A stretch of 64,000 nt of DNA from Bacillus sp. V5-8f (GTDB taxonomy: Bacteria > Bacillota > Bacilli > Bacillales > DSM-1321), in NCBI RefSeq assembly GCF_002863565.1, contig NZ_PGUW01000004.1, positions 248,001 through 312,000 on the forward strand, read 5' to 3'. How positions within the stretch are numbered: the stretch's first letter is position 1; every line of letters begins with the position of its first letter. The notes under the pieces are model-generated. The model was not told the DNA's origin and ran no database searches. It worked only from the letters and a program-made list of their open reading frames with translations. Made by a program: the position numbers and the translations under genes. This document shows, one piece after another, positions 46,424-56,395 of the stretch.

Positions 46424-46454
46424 GGGCCAAAATCCGTTTATCACGGCCCTTTTC
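46424..46454. terminator. Hairpin between convergent ypdA and ansA
   Basis: Arms GGGCC and GGCCC around AAAATCCGTTTATCAC, then TTTTC on the plus strand; it abuts the ansA stop. Confidence 0.5.
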
Positions 46455-46463
46455 TATTCGATA

Positions 46464-47438
46464 TTATTTTAAGAAGATTTCCTGTATCTTTTCTCGTTCC
46501 GCTGTATGATGGAGGGCTATCAGCAGCTTTAACCTTGCCTTTTGGCCATTTAAGCCGTTTGAAAAAATAACCCCCATTTCTTTAAGCTGTTTTCCTCCAC
46601 CTCTATAAGCATAGACGTCCTGAACAATTCCATTAAAGCATCTTGATACAATCACGATTGGGATTCGTGCATGTAAAAGAGACTGGACTCCATCGATGGT
46701 CTGCGGAGGGAGATTTCCCTGGCCCAGGGCTTCAATAACCAGGCCGTCAACTTTCATTTCTTTCAAAGCATAAAATAAGGAAGAATCCATACCGGCATGT
46801 GCTTTCAATAAGGCCACTTGTTTGGTAATGGTTTGGAGGCTGTATTTTTCAGTATTAATCGGTGAATGGTGAAAAACAATCCCACGTTTTGTGACAATGC
46901 CTATTGGTCCGTATTGGGGGCTCTGAAATGTGGATACATTGCTCGTATGTGTTTTTGTGCCGTTTTTTGCAGTATGCAATTCATCGTTAAGAACAATAAG
47001 TACCCCTTTTCCCCGCGAATGATCACTGGCAGCGACTTTAAGTGAAGAAATAAAGTTATATAATCCGTCAGATCCGATTTCATTGCTTGACCGCATCGCT
47101 CCTGTAACCACAATTGGAATGTCGGAATGAACTGTCAGATCAAGGAAATAAGCAGTTTCCTCAAGGGTATCGGTTCCGTGGGTGATCACTACCCCGTCCA
47201 ACGATATTTCCTTGATATATTTCTCGATCAGGTTTTTTAATTGGAGCATCTCTAGAGCAGTGATATGCGGTGAGGGCAATGAGAATGGTTCCTCTATAAA
47301 AAGGTTCGCAGAGCTATCCATATTTTCGGTTGCACCTTTAATTGGATTTTTGCCGCCTGGTTTAACAGCCCCTGTCTTGGCATCTTCGTACATGGAAATT
47401 GTTCCGCCTGTATGTATCACCAAAATATTTTTTTTCAT
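46464..47438 (-). CDS. ansA: L-asparaginase
   Basis: Hydrolyses asparagine to aspartate and ammonia. Both active-site threonine motifs are present: HTGGTIS near the N-terminus and THGTDTLEET around residue 88. The 324 residues fit the type I cytoplasmic enzyme, and there is no signal peptide. It is on the minus strand, convergent with ypdA and divergent from prsW. GGAGGT precedes the ATG. No aspartase gene adjoins it, unlike the ansAB operon. Confidence 0.92.
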   Translation of the reverse strand: MKKNILVIHTGGTISMYEDAKTGAVKPGGKNPIKGATENMDSSANLFIEEPFSLPSPHITALEMLQLKNLIEKYIKEISLDGVVITHGTDTLEETAYFLDLTVHSDIPIVVTGAMRSSNEIGSDGLYNFISSLKVAASDHSRGKGVLIVLNDELHTAKNGTKTHTSNVSTFQSPQYGPIGIVTKRGIVFHHSPINTEKYSLQTITKQVALLKAHAGMDSSLFYALKEMKVDGLVIEALGQGNLPPQTIDGVQSLLHARIPIVIVSRCFNGIVQDVYAYRGGGKQLKEMGVIFSNGLNGQKARLKLLIALHHTAEREKIQEIFLK

Positions 47439-47552
47439 AAGTTACCAACCTCCAGTTCTGTGTCAAAAGAGTGCCAAGCGGCATTTCTTTCAATTTTCTT
47501 TTTCTCCATTCCATGATACGATTATTGAAAACAAAAGAAAAGAGGTCAGGAC

Positions 47553-48218
47553 ATGCTGGTCTTATTCTCGGCGGGTATTGCGCCTGGTCTGGCCTTACTC
47601 AGCTATTTTTACTTAAAAGATTACTATGAAACAGAGCCTGTTTCTGTTGTGATAAAATCCTTCCTTTTTGGCGTTTTCCTGGTATTTCCCATTATGTTTT
47701 TGCAATATGTGCTGAAAACAGAGGGCATATTCCAGGGGAATGCCGAGCAGGCCTTTATCTGGGCGGGTCTTTTAGAGGAATTTTTAAAATGGTTCATCTT
47801 GTTTTATGTTATTTATCCCCATGTAGCATTTGACGAACCTTATGATGGCATTGTGTATGGCGCTTCCGTTTCCCTTGGTTTCGCAACTATGGAAAATATC
47901 CTTTACCTCGTTGCAAACGGGGTGGAACATGCGATGACACGGGCGATCTTGCCGGTTTCGAGTCATGCGCTCTTCGGAGTAATCATGGGATATTATCTTG
48001 GCAAAGGGAAGTTTGCGAAGACAAATAAAAGGAAATACGTTTTCCTTGCTTTTGCAGTACCTTATTTGTTGCACGGTGTATATGATTACATTCTTTTAAC
48101 CCAGGACTCCTGGCTTTATTGGATTATGCCATTTATGGTTTTCTTATGGTGGCTGGGTTTAAAAAAAGTGAAGATGGCAAGGATGCTTTCCGATTTCCAT
48201 GCATCCGAAACACTATAA
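47553..48218 (+). CDS. prsW: Intramembrane protease PrsW
   Basis: Multi-pass glutamic-type protease that in B. subtilis makes the first cut in the anti-sigma factor RsiW, freeing sigma-W. The 221 residues form about seven to eight membrane helices. Key motifs are LLEEFLKW with the paired glutamates, ATMENILYL, SHALFGVIMGYY and HGVYDY. sigW and rsiW are not in the window. RsiX, encoded upstream, is a different type of anti-sigma and not a known substrate. A terminator follows. Confidence 0.92.
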   Translation: MLVLFSAGIAPGLALLSYFYLKDYYETEPVSVVIKSFLFGVFLVFPIMFLQYVLKTEGIFQGNAEQAFIWAGLLEEFLKWFILFYVIYPHVAFDEPYDGIVYGASVSLGFATMENILYLVANGVEHAMTRAILPVSSHALFGVIMGYYLGKGKFAKTNKRKYVFLAFAVPYLLHGVYDYILLTQDSWLYWIMPFMVFLWWLGLKKVKMARMLSDFHASETL

Positions 48219-48226
48219 TGATCAAA

Positions 48227-48258
48227 GGAGACAGCCTTTTTAGCCTGTCTCCTTTTTT
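48227..48258 (+). terminator. Terminator of prsW
   Basis: Perfect arms GGAGACAG and CTGTCTCC around CCTTTTTAGC, then six T. Confidence 0.92.
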
Positions 48259-48335
48259 ATATTGAATGGAATAAAAACACCTTTTAAGAAGAAAATAGGG
48301 GTAATGTCAATATAAGAAAAGAGGGAGTGTAATTG

Positions 48336-49226
48336 ATGAAAGGGATTTCGTCAAAGAGCAAATGTTTGCTTTTGTTATTTTTCTTATCAATCTGTATCTC
48401 TTTGACATTTGAAACTACGGCAAACGCATTTACCGGCCAAGTGATTCAAAGAGGGGCTGTTGGTGATGATGTTATTGAGCTTCAGGCACGCCTGCAAAAT
48501 ATCGGCTACTATAACGGTAAAATCGATGGAGTTTATGGCTGGGGAACCTATTGGGCCCTACGGAACTTCCAGAAAGATTTTGGATTGCCGATCGACGGGC
48601 TGGCTGGGCTGAAAACCAGGCAGAAACTTGTAGCCGCTTCTAACTTCAATGGCAAATGGGTACATACACAAATTGCAAAGGGAAATGATTTTACTTATTA
48701 CGGAGGAACCCCTATCGAAAACCAGGTGAAGCCCAGAAAGAGGGCTGGAGGCAAAGCTGGCCAGAGGCAAAATGCGGGACAAACTGCAAGGCAAACGACG
48801 AGAAACAATGGCGCCAATAATGGAAATCGCAATAGGGCTACCGCTACTGCTGTGAATGTTCCGGGAGGCTTTTCACAGAATGATATTCAATTGATGGCGA
48901 ATGCGGTTTACGGGGAAGCCCGCGGTGAGCCTTATATCGGCCAGGTGGCAATTGCTGCAGTTATTCTGAACAGGCTGGAAAGCGCTTCTTTTCCTAATAC
49001 GATATCAGGGGTTATATTTGAGCCGCGTGCTTTTACTGCTGTTGCGGATGGCCAGATTTGGCTAACCCCGAATGAACGTGCCCGCGAAGCGGTAATTGAT
49101 GCAATCAACGGCTGGGATCCGACCAGCAACGCAGAATATTATTTTAATCCGGACACAGCGACAAGCCCATGGATCTGGACAAGGCCCCAAATAAAACAAA
49201 TCGGGAAACATATTTTCTGTAAATAA
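48336..49226 (+). CDS. sleB: Spore cortex-lytic enzyme SleB
   Basis: Lytic transglycosylase that degrades cortex peptidoglycan during germination. A signal peptide (about 1-31) is followed by a peptidoglycan-binding repeat (about 40-103, DDVIELQARLQNIGYYNGKI), a linker rich in Q, N, R and A, and the catalytic domain (about 185-296, VYGEARGEPYIGQVAIAAV with the acidic residue). ATG 48336 follows GAGGGAG. A possible sigma-G pair (GAATA, 17 bases, GAAAATA) lies near 48269-48297 but is weak. ypeB follows, its required partner. Confidence 0.95.
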   Translation: MKGISSKSKCLLLLFFLSICISLTFETTANAFTGQVIQRGAVGDDVIELQARLQNIGYYNGKIDGVYGWGTYWALRNFQKDFGLPIDGLAGLKTRQKLVAASNFNGKWVHTQIAKGNDFTYYGGTPIENQVKPRKRAGGKAGQRQNAGQTARQTTRNNGANNGNRNRATATAVNVPGGFSQNDIQLMANAVYGEARGEPYIGQVAIAAVILNRLESASFPNTISGVIFEPRAFTAVADGQIWLTPNERAREAVIDAINGWDPTSNAEYYFNPDTATSPWIWTRPQIKQIGKHIFCK

Positions 49227-49241
49227 AATGAGGTGAACTGC

Positions 49242-50594
49242 ATGATTCGTAATATTATGATAGCCGTGCTTGCCGTAGCGGTAATCGGCACAGGCTACTG
49301 GGGTTATCAGGAGCATCAAGAGAAAAATGCATTCATGGTTAATGCAGAGAATAACTATCAAAGGGCGTTCCACGACTTATCATACCAGATGGATGTCCTG
49401 CATGACGAAATCGGGAATACACTTGCGATGAACACAAGGAAGTCACTAAGCCCGGCGCTGACAGATGTTTGGAGGATCACATCAGAAGCGCAGCTCGATG
49501 TCGGACAGCTTCCGCTTAGCTTAATGCCGTTTAATAAAACAGAGGAATTCTTATCTGATATCGGAGACTTTAGCTACCAAACGGCTGTCAGGGACCTTGA
49601 AAAGGAACCGTTAAGCGATAAAGAATATAAGCGGCTGCAATCTTTGCACAAGGAAGCCGGTGAAGTACAGAATGAACTAAGAAAAGTCCAATATCAGGTA
49701 ATGAAGAACAACCTAAGGTGGATGGATGTAGAGACAGCATTGGCAGCCAATGAGGAACCTGCAGATAATACAATCGTCGATGGTTTTAAAACGGTTGAAA
49801 AAACCGTGAAGGGATACGGTGAAACCTCCAATCTTGACCCGGATTACTCTAGCAGGCAACAAAAGCAGGAAAACTTTGAACATATAAAAGGAAAGCAAAT
49901 CAGCAAAAAAGAAGCCGTCGCAAAAGCAAGGAAATATGCGAACATATCTGGATCTCCAAAGGCAAGGGTGGAGGAAAGTGGGAAAGGATCCGAATTTGGG
50001 TTTTACAGTGTAAGCCTTACGGACCCTAAAACGAAAAGTGAGGTAAATATGGATATCACAAAGCAAGGTGGATATCCGATCTGGTACATTAACACCAGGG
50101 ATGTCAATCGTTCACGAATTGACTTAAATACTGCCAGCAATAAGGCGGTGGCTTTCTTGAAAGCCCACGACTTTGATTCACTTGATCTCTATGAAAGCGC
50201 GCAATATGATAATATTGGCCTGTTCAATTTTGTTACCTCTGTTGATGGAGTAAGGGTTTATCCGGACTCAGTCAAGGTAAAGGTAGCGCTTGATGATGGA
50301 AGCATTATTGGATTTTCAGCGGACGAGTTCCTAAAGTCACATAAAGTAAGGGAGATAGGAAAAACGTCTGTATCCTTAAAAGACGCAAGAGCAAAAATTA
50401 ACCCTAATGTAAAGGTAATGGAAGAAAGAAAAGCACTGATCGAAAATGATCTTGGCGAAGAGGTTCTTTGTTACGAGTTCCTTGGTACAATTGGCGAAGA
50501 TACGTACAGAATTTTTATCAACGCCAACACATCTGAGGAAGAGAAAGTAGAGAAGCTGAAAAATTCAGAACCCGTGTATGAAAATATCGTTTAA
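49242..50594 (+). CDS. ypeB: Germination protein YpeB
   Basis: Inner-membrane-associated spore protein that stabilises and localises SleB. The 450 residues equal the B. subtilis length: one N-terminal membrane helix (about 3-21), a helical region, and PepSY-like repeats in the C-terminal half (one around KKEAVAKARKYANI). The ATG at 49242 follows ATGAGGTG; the earlier GTG at 49233 is part of that site. It is 15 bases after sleB, forming a two-gene operon closed by a terminator. Confidence 0.95.
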   Translation: MIRNIMIAVLAVAVIGTGYWGYQEHQEKNAFMVNAENNYQRAFHDLSYQMDVLHDEIGNTLAMNTRKSLSPALTDVWRITSEAQLDVGQLPLSLMPFNKTEEFLSDIGDFSYQTAVRDLEKEPLSDKEYKRLQSLHKEAGEVQNELRKVQYQVMKNNLRWMDVETALAANEEPADNTIVDGFKTVEKTVKGYGETSNLDPDYSSRQQKQENFEHIKGKQISKKEAVAKARKYANISGSPKARVEESGKGSEFGFYSVSLTDPKTKSEVNMDITKQGGYPIWYINTRDVNRSRIDLNTASNKAVAFLKAHDFDSLDLYESAQYDNIGLFNFVTSVDGVRVYPDSVKVKVALDDGSIIGFSADEFLKSHKVREIGKTSVSLKDARAKINPNVKVMEERKALIENDLGEEVLCYEFLGTIGEDTYRIFINANTSEEEKVEKLKNSEPVYENIV

Positions 50595-50604
50595 AAATGA
50601 AAGT

Positions 50605-50640
50605 AAAAGGAAAAGCCGATTGGTGCTTTTCCTTTTTTTT
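50605..50640 (+). terminator. Terminator of sleB-ypeB
   Basis: Arms AAAAGGAAAAGC and GCTTTTCCTTTT around CGATTGGT, then a T-run. Confidence 0.92.
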
Positions 50641-50736
50641 GATACATGCCATAATATGAGTAACCTAAATAAGGATTTAGTGGAGAAAAGTCCCTAGGTC
50701 GAAAATTTGATTATATATAAGCTGGAGATGGGAAAA

Positions 50737-51396
50737 ATGATTAAAATCGGTGATACTCTGCTATTGGAACCTAAATATTCGCTGCAGCCTGAACAATACA
50801 AATCCATGGTAGTGGAAATGAATGAAAATAGCATTTTCATAGACTATCCAGTAAATACTTCAACCGGAAAAGTTGCTTTTCTACTCGATGGGTCCCAATT
50901 GAAAATTACAATTACAGATAGTAATCATGCCATCTATATATTTGATACGGAAGTACTAGGAAGGGTGAAAGCTCAAATCGCTATGATCCAATTGGCCCGC
51001 CCTCCTAAAGATTCGCTAGTAAAAATTCAGCGAAGACAATTTGTTCGGATAGAAACGCCGATTGATACAGCGGTTCATCCAGAAATAGGGCAGTTTCAGC
51101 CTTTTAGAGCGGTCACGGATGATATTAGTGCTGGAGGTGCGGCACTTAGAATACCAAAACAGATAAATGTCGGTGAAGCCTCAATTGTATATGTATGGCT
51201 GGCGATTCCTTTAAAATCTGGAGAAATCCATTATTTAAAGCTTAAAAGCAAGGTTATCCGCATAAGTGAAAGCTCAGAACGATTTAATAAATTGTCTGTA
51301 CAATTCATGGATTTAAGCGAAGCAGACCGTCAAATTTTAATTCGTTTTATTTTTGAAAAACAAGTAGAATTGAAGAATAAAGGACTGATGGAATAG
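50737..51396 (+). CDS. ypfA: PilZ-domain cyclic-di-GMP receptor (YpfA/MotI-like)
   Basis: Binds cyclic di-GMP and, in B. subtilis, slows the flagellar motor by acting on MotA. The 219 residues have an N-terminal YcgR-type beta domain and a C-terminal PilZ domain with the ligand motifs RRQFVR and DISAGGAAL. The ATG at 50737 follows GGAG at 50724-50727; an upstream TTG at 50707 lacks a site. Confidence 0.88.
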   Translation: MIKIGDTLLLEPKYSLQPEQYKSMVVEMNENSIFIDYPVNTSTGKVAFLLDGSQLKITITDSNHAIYIFDTEVLGRVKAQIAMIQLARPPKDSLVKIQRRQFVRIETPIDTAVHPEIGQFQPFRAVTDDISAGGAALRIPKQINVGEASIVYVWLAIPLKSGEIHYLKLKSKVIRISESSERFNKLSVQFMDLSEADRQILIRFIFEKQVELKNKGLME

Positions 51397-51456
51397 AGTG
51401 GATAAAATATATGTTTTTTTTCCATACTATCTGTAAAAGACAGTGGAGAATGGAAT

Positions 51457-51642
51457 ATGAAAACAATAGAACGCATGATCATTAAGCTGGTCATTATCCA
51501 AGCAATCAGTCTTCTGGCGTTCCAAGCCTTATTTCACCGGGAAGATTCTTTTTTGGAATTAAAAAGGATGGCACAATACGAAGGAGTAACAAAGAATAAT
51601 TATAATAAAATTATTGAAACGTTTAACAGTTTAGGTGACTAG
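51457..51642 (+). CDS. ypfB: Small membrane-associated protein (YpfB-like, DUF5359)
   Basis: A 61-residue protein of unknown function found between ypfA and cmk. It has one hydrophobic helix (IIKLVIIQAISLLAFQALF, about 8-26) and a charged C-terminal half. AGTGGAG precedes the ATG. The stop lies in the stem of the following terminator. Confidence 0.78.
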   Translation: MKTIERMIIKLVIIQAISLLAFQALFHREDSFLELKRMAQYEGVTKNNYNKIIETFNSLGD

Positions 51643-51663
51643 CAGGGACTCCCTGCTTTTTTC
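51641..51663 (+). terminator. Terminator after ypfB
   Basis: Perfect arms AGCAGGG and CCCTGCT around ACT, then six T; the left arm overlaps the ypfB stop. Confidence 0.9.
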
Positions 51664-51810
51664 TTTTTGTACAGTTGGCAATGAAACAAGAGAATAGCTT
51701 AAGCGCTATTATGCGGGGAAAATATTTATTTTGCTGATGGGTTGTCCGGGCTTTTGTGATAAACTATAGGTGATGAATTACAGCTTGACTGGCAGGATTA
51801 GGGAGGAAGT

Positions 51811-52485
51811 ATGGAAAAGAGAATATCAGTTGCGATTGATGGACCCGCTGCAGCAGGAAAAAGCACGGTCGCAAAAATCGTAGCACGGCAATTAAACTAC
51901 ATATACGTAGACACCGGTGCCATGTATCGTGCACTCACATATAAATCACTCAGCGAAGGCGTCGACATCGGAAATGAAATTGCTTTAAGCCATTTGCTAG
52001 CCGATACGGTTATCGAGCTTAAACCAAGTGGCCAAGGTCAACTTGTCTTCCTTGATGGCATTGATGTGACTGAACAGATCCGTAACAATGAGGTGACCGC
52101 CTCTGTATCCGAGGTATCCAGGCACAGGCTAGTAAGGGAAGAAATGGTCAAACGCCAGCAGGCTCTTGCGGAAAGTGGCGGCGTTGTAATGGATGGCAGA
52201 GATATCGGGACCCATGTACTACCGAATGCAGAGGTTAAGATCTTTCTCATTGCCTCCGTTGAAGAACGGGCACAAAGAAGGCATGAAGAAAATATTCAAA
52301 AAGGATTTGGCTCAGATATCGAGAAATTAAAAGAAGAAATAGCTTTACGTGATAAGCTTGATTCCGAAAGGGAAGTAGCTCCACTCCGAAAAGCGGTTGA
52401 TGCTGTAGAAATTGATACAACTTCATTGTCCATACAAAAAGTGGCTGATAAAATTATGTCATTGATTGAGGAAAGGACAAGATAA
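51811..52485 (+). CDS. cmk: Cytidylate kinase
   Basis: Phosphorylates CMP and dCMP to the diphosphates. The P-loop GPAAAGKST lies at residues 11-19; [12 protein letters not shown] and [12 protein letters not shown] are the CMP-binding and core motifs, and the LID region is [13 protein letters not shown]. The 224 residues are standard. The ATG follows GGGAGGAAG. plsC starts two bases after its stop, the usual cmk-plsC-ypfD order. Confidence 0.95.
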   Translation: MEKRISVAIDGPAAAGKSTVAKIVARQLNYIYVDTGAMYRALTYKSLSEGVDIGNEIALSHLLADTVIELKPSGQGQLVFLDGIDVTEQIRNNEVTASVSEVSRHRLVREEMVKRQQALAESGGVVMDGRDIGTHVLPNAEVKIFLIASVEERAQRRHEENIQKGFGSDIEKLKEEIALRDKLDSEREVAPLRKAVDAVEIDTTSLSIQKVADKIMSLIEERTR

Positions 52486-52487
52486 TT

Positions 52488-53069
52488 TTGAAGTTTTACA
52501 CATTTGCCAAAAACATTGTAAAAATAGTTTTGAGCCCCGCTTTCAGGGTTAAAACAATAGGTAAGGAGAACTTTCCGAAAGACGGGGGAGTCTTGATCTG
52601 TGCCAACCATATTGATAATCTTGATCCCCCAATAGTAGGGATTACTTGTCCACGGGACATCCACTTTATGGCGAAAGAAGAAATCTTTCGTGTCCCTGTC
52701 CTGAAGAGCATTTTGCCAAGGGTTAACGCGTTCCCTGTTAAAAGGGGGATGAGTGACAGAGAAGCACTTCGGACCGGCCTTTCCCTGCTTAAGGATGGAA
52801 AGGTTTTGGGTCTATTTCCGGAAGGGACTAGAAGCAAGAACGGTGAGCTCGGCGAAGGGTTGGCTGGAGCTGGTTTCTTTGCGCTTCGGACAGATGCTAA
52901 GGTCGTTCCTTGTGCTATTATTGGACCTTATAAGATGTTTAGGCCATTAAAAGTGATTTATGGGAAGCCAATTGATTTTACGGAATACCGCTCAAAAAAG
53001 ATATCCGCTGATGAAGCCACCAAAATAATCATGGATGAAATCAGGACATTGATATCAGCAGACAAGTAA
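52488..53069 (+). CDS. plsC: 1-acyl-sn-glycerol-3-phosphate acyltransferase
   Basis: Adds the second acyl chain to make phosphatidic acid at the membrane. The catalytic NHIDNLD (HxxxxD) is near residue 37 and FPEGTRS, the glycerol-3-phosphate-binding motif, near residue 107. The 193 residues are typical. Translation starts at TTG 52488, two bases after cmk, with AAAGGAC upstream. Confidence 0.93.
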   Translation: MKFYTFAKNIVKIVLSPAFRVKTIGKENFPKDGGVLICANHIDNLDPPIVGITCPRDIHFMAKEEIFRVPVLKSILPRVNAFPVKRGMSDREALRTGLSLLKDGKVLGLFPEGTRSKNGELGEGLAGAGFFALRTDAKVVPCAIIGPYKMFRPLKVIYGKPIDFTEYRSKKISADEATKIIMDEIRTLISADK

Positions 53070-53191
53070 TCCTTCTTGCTTGACAATTCCCACATTTTAT
53101 TGGAATTTATAAAATAAGGGATTATTCCGAATTATGAAATTATAAGAATTGAAATTCTGCCGAGCAGTCATGGGTTAAGGAGGAGTTCGAA

Positions 53192-54328
53192 ATGACAGAA
53201 GACATGAACCAAGTGGAAGTAAACAACTATGAAGTTGGCGATAAGGTAAACGCCAAGGTAACCAAAGTTGAAGAAAAACAGGTGATTGTAGATGTGGAGA
53301 ACAGTAAAACGGATGGTATCATCCCAATAAGCGAGCTCTCCAGCCTGCATGTGGAAAAAGCTACTGATGCGATTTCCGAAGGAGATGAACTAGAACTCGA
53401 AGTTATTAAAGTCGAAGAAGAAGCTCTTATCCTTTCGAAGCGTAAAGTTGATGCATTAAAAGCATGGGACGACCTCGAAAAGAAATTTGAAACTCAGGAA
53501 GTATTTGAAGCGGAGATAAAAGATGTCGTAAAAGGCGGTCTTGTGGTCGATCTTGGCGTTAGGGGATTTGTTCCTGCTTCCCTTGTGGAAGACTACTTTG
53601 TAGAAGATTTTGCCGATTATAAAGGTAAAACATTAACATTTAAAATCGTAGAACTGGATAAGGAGAAAAATCGTTTGATCCTTTCCCATCGAGCGGTCGT
53701 ACAGGATGAAAAGGAAAAGAAAAAGGGTGAAGTGCTTGATTCCATCCAGGCTGGCCAGGTGATTGAAGGAACTGTACAACGAATCACTGATTTTGGTGCC
53801 TTTGTCGATATTGGCGGGGTAGATGGACTAGTCCACATATCACAGCTGTCACACGAGCATGTGGAGAAAGCTTCCGATGTAGTAAAAGAAGGAGATAAAT
53901 TAAAAGTCAAGGTGCTTTCAGTAGACCGAGATAATGAAAGAATTTCGCTATCCGTTAAAGAGACACTACCTGGCCCGTGGTCTAATATTGCAGAAAGGGC
54001 ACCTAAAGGCTCCGAGCAGGACGGTATTGTCAAACGCCTTGTTTCCTTTGGGGCTTTCGTGGAAATCTTCCCTGGTGTAGAAGGTCTTGTCCATATCTCA
54101 CAGATCTCCCATAAGCATATCGGTACACCACATGAGGTCCTTCAAGAAGGCGAAGCTGTTAAGGTAAAAGTGCTGGATGTTAATGAACAAGAGCAGCGTT
54201 TATCCTTAAGTATAAAAGAGCTTCAGGAGCAGCAAGCTAATGAACAATCCAATTATGAGCTTCCGGAGGAATCAAATGGTTTCCAGCTTGGCGATATGAT
54301 TGGGGAACAGCTGAAAAAATTCAAATAA
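53192..54328 (+). CDS. ypfD: S1-domain RNA-binding protein, ribosomal protein S1 homologue
   Basis: The 378 residues contain four S1 repeats (about 16-85, 103-168, 189-257, 274-343), each with a G-x-V/F-x-G type turn such as GAFVDIGGVDGLVHISQLS. E. coli S1 has six; the four-repeat form is usual in Firmicutes, where the protein is dispensable and not stably ribosome-bound. The ATG follows AAGGAGG. A short Q/E/N-rich tail ends the protein. Confidence 0.92.
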   Translation: MTEDMNQVEVNNYEVGDKVNAKVTKVEEKQVIVDVENSKTDGIIPISELSSLHVEKATDAISEGDELELEVIKVEEEALILSKRKVDALKAWDDLEKKFETQEVFEAEIKDVVKGGLVVDLGVRGFVPASLVEDYFVEDFADYKGKTLTFKIVELDKEKNRLILSHRAVVQDEKEKKKGEVLDSIQAGQVIEGTVQRITDFGAFVDIGGVDGLVHISQLSHEHVEKASDVVKEGDKLKVKVLSVDRDNERISLSVKETLPGPWSNIAERAPKGSEQDGIVKRLVSFGAFVEIFPGVEGLVHISQISHKHIGTPHEVLQEGEAVKVKVLDVNEQEQRLSLSIKELQEQQANEQSNYELPEESNGFQLGDMIGEQLKKFK

Positions 54329-54331
54329 ATA

Positions 54332-55390
54332 ATGGTGATGGGCTTGTCTAGAACACAACGAAAATTAGATCACATCAAATATGCCTTGGAAACAGGGCAG
54401 CATAGGTTATCAGGTTTCGAGGATATTTCGTTTGTTCATCAAAGTTTACCGGATTTATCAATAGAAGATGTTTCTCTTGATACAGAAATTGGCGGACTTC
54501 ATGTAAGTTCGCCAATTTTTATAAACGCAATGACCGGTGGCGGCGGGAAAGAAACAGAAGAACTTAATAAAGATTTGTCGATAGCAGCAAGGGAAACGGG
54601 AATACCCATGGCAGTGGGCTCCCAGATGGCTGCGATAAAAGATCCTGGTGAATCGCGCTCCTTTGAAATTGTCAGGAAGATGAATCCACATGGGATTGTG
54701 ATCGCCAACCTGGGCAGTGAGGCTAGTGTTGATGAAGCCATGAGGGCTGTTGATATGGTGCAGGCTGACGCGCTTCAAATTCACTTAAATGTGATACAGG
54801 AGCTTACAATGCCTGAAGGAGACCGTTCTTTCAAGGGCACTTTGCATCGGATTGAAAAAATCATTTCTGCAATTGGAGTTCCTGTCATTGTGAAAGAGAC
54901 CGGATTTGGAATGAGCAGGGAAACTGTAAAAAAACTATCATCTGCCGGGGTGGCAGTAGTTGATATCGGGGGTTATGGCGGGACCAATTTTGCCAGGATT
55001 GAAAATGAAAGGCGCGAAAAATCTTTCTCCTACTTTAATGACTGGGGTATACCAACAGCTATTTCGGTTGCAGAAGCAGTTTCCGTATCCGATGGCATAT
55101 CAACTATAGCCTCAGGCGGGATCCAGAATGCATTGGATGTGGCAAAGTGCATCTCTTTAGGGGCAGTTGCTGCCGGTGTGGCCGGTCAGTTCATAAGGAT
55201 TTTGAAAGAAAAGGGGCTCACCGAGTTGATTAAAGAGCTAAGAGATACACATGACGAGTTGATTGTGATTATGACCGCCCTGGGTGCGAATGATATAAAG
55301 GCGTTGCAGGAGGCCCGACTCATTATTACCGGACAAACCTATCACTGGCTTACACAACGAGGAATAGACTGCTCTCGTTATTCCAGGTAG
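54332..55390 (+). CDS. fni: Type 2 isopentenyl-diphosphate isomerase
   Basis: FMN- and NADPH-dependent isomerase interconverting IPP and DMAPP for isoprenoids such as menaquinone and undecaprenyl phosphate. Signatures are [10 protein letters not shown], the HLNVIQE region with [17 protein letters not shown] and GGYGGTNF. The exact start is uncertain: ATG 54332, ATG 54338 and TTG 54344 are all close to ypfD, and GGTGATGG would serve the last. The product is up to 352 residues. Confidence 0.9.
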   Translation: MVMGLSRTQRKLDHIKYALETGQHRLSGFEDISFVHQSLPDLSIEDVSLDTEIGGLHVSSPIFINAMTGGGGKETEELNKDLSIAARETGIPMAVGSQMAAIKDPGESRSFEIVRKMNPHGIVIANLGSEASVDEAMRAVDMVQADALQIHLNVIQELTMPEGDRSFKGTLHRIEKIISAIGVPVIVKETGFGMSRETVKKLSSAGVAVVDIGGYGGTNFARIENERREKSFSYFNDWGIPTAISVAEAVSVSDGISTIASGGIQNALDVAKCISLGAVAAGVAGQFIRILKEKGLTELIKELRDTHDELIVIMTALGANDIKALQEARLIITGQTYHWLTQRGIDCSRYSR

Positions 55391-55422
55391 TTCTCAAAAT
55401 GGTTTTTATACATATTTTCATG

Positions 55423-55469
55423 AAAAGCTGCAACTGACGGGTGCTACCCTGTCTATTGCAGCTTTTTTT
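55423..55469. terminator. Bidirectional two-tier terminator between fni and ypzI
   Basis: Outer arms AAAAGCTGCAA and TTGCAGCTTTT, inner GACGGGT/ACCCTGTC around GCT, then seven T on the plus strand. It also lies just past the minus-strand ypzI stop. Confidence 0.88.
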
Positions 55470-55489
55470 ATTTCGTGAACTGTTTTTGT

Positions 55490-55624
55490 CTAGCCTTTGT
55501 TTCTGCGGCGTGCTTCTTCTGGTCCCTCCATCTGTGTTGCTCCCGGTTTATTTAATGCAGGATCCCGATCCGATGCGACACGTCCACTTTCCCTAAGCTT
55601 TTTCTCTTGACGGTCTACTCCCAT
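55490..55624 (-). CDS. ypzI: YpzI-family small protein
   Basis: A 44-residue hydrophilic protein, very basic and acidic in alternation, beginning GVDRQEKKLRESGRVASDRD. The ATG at 55624 follows AGGAGGTG at a perfect distance, which together with the family match makes it a real gene despite its length; the frame runs back to 55675 without a site. It is convergent with fni. Function is unknown. Confidence 0.8.
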   Translation of the reverse strand: MGVDRQEKKLRESGRVASDRDPALNKPGATQMEGPEEARRRNKG

Positions 55625-55759
55625 GTTTCCACCTCCTATAGTTAGCGTTACTTTTCCATAAAAAAATATGAGCACGTTTTTAAGTGGTTACAGAAAGGTT
55701 GGTGTACTAGTTTAAGTCTCCTTGGGAGAGAACATAATGGGGAGTATGGAGGGAATGAT

Positions 55760-56395
55760 ATGGAAGGAATGTTTTTTTATTGGATCTTATGGATTAGCTG
55801 GGTCGTTCTTATGTTTTTTGTAAAGGATACATATCAACCTCGTTATGCAATTCTATTCCATTTACTTGCCATTATGTGCCTAGCCGCTTATGAATTGCAT
55901 ATCTACCGCTATACCATCAATATTTCTTTTATTTATTTGTTTTTTATTTGTAGCTTTTATATAAGAAACTTTAGTTTGGCAAAAACAATGGGGTTCATAA
56001 TTGGATGTCTGATTATTGCGCTTGGGTACAACAGCATTCAGCTGTTTGCCCTTCTAGACCCTATCTGGTTAGTGGTTAGAGTTGAGTGGATTTTGGGAAT
56101 AGTAATGAATTATCTCGCGATTATCCTTTTTCAAGATTGGAAATTGAGGATTTGTGCCTTGGTAGACGGCCTAATAATAGGTGAGAGCCTATATGCAGGG
56201 GCATTGTGTATTAACAATTTACCATATGCAGCAGGGTCATATGCATGGATGGACATGGCAACACTTATCATGGTGCTCCATTTTGCTTGGGTCCTACTCG
56301 AATATACCACCTGCAGGATCCATGCTGCCACCGTACATCAACATGTGAAAAAAGGTACCGCCGCAGTAAAAGAGATACGCGTCCAGCCGAAATAG
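55760..56395 (+). CDS. yphA: YphA-family membrane protein
   Basis: Uncharacterised integral membrane protein, 211 residues, with about six hydrophobic segments through residue 185 and a basic C-terminal tail. It sits between fni and der, as yphA does in B. subtilis. The ATG follows GGAGGGAATGAT at a suitable spacing. The yphB/seaA gene that follows in B. subtilis is absent; 242 bases without a credible gene lead to der. Confidence 0.75.
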   Translation: MEGMFFYWILWISWVVLMFFVKDTYQPRYAILFHLLAIMCLAAYELHIYRYTINISFIYLFFICSFYIRNFSLAKTMGFIIGCLIIALGYNSIQLFALLDPIWLVVRVEWILGIVMNYLAIILFQDWKLRICALVDGLIIGESLYAGALCINNLPYAAGSYAWMDMATLIMVLHFAWVLLEYTTCRIHAATVHQHVKKGTAAVKEIRVQPK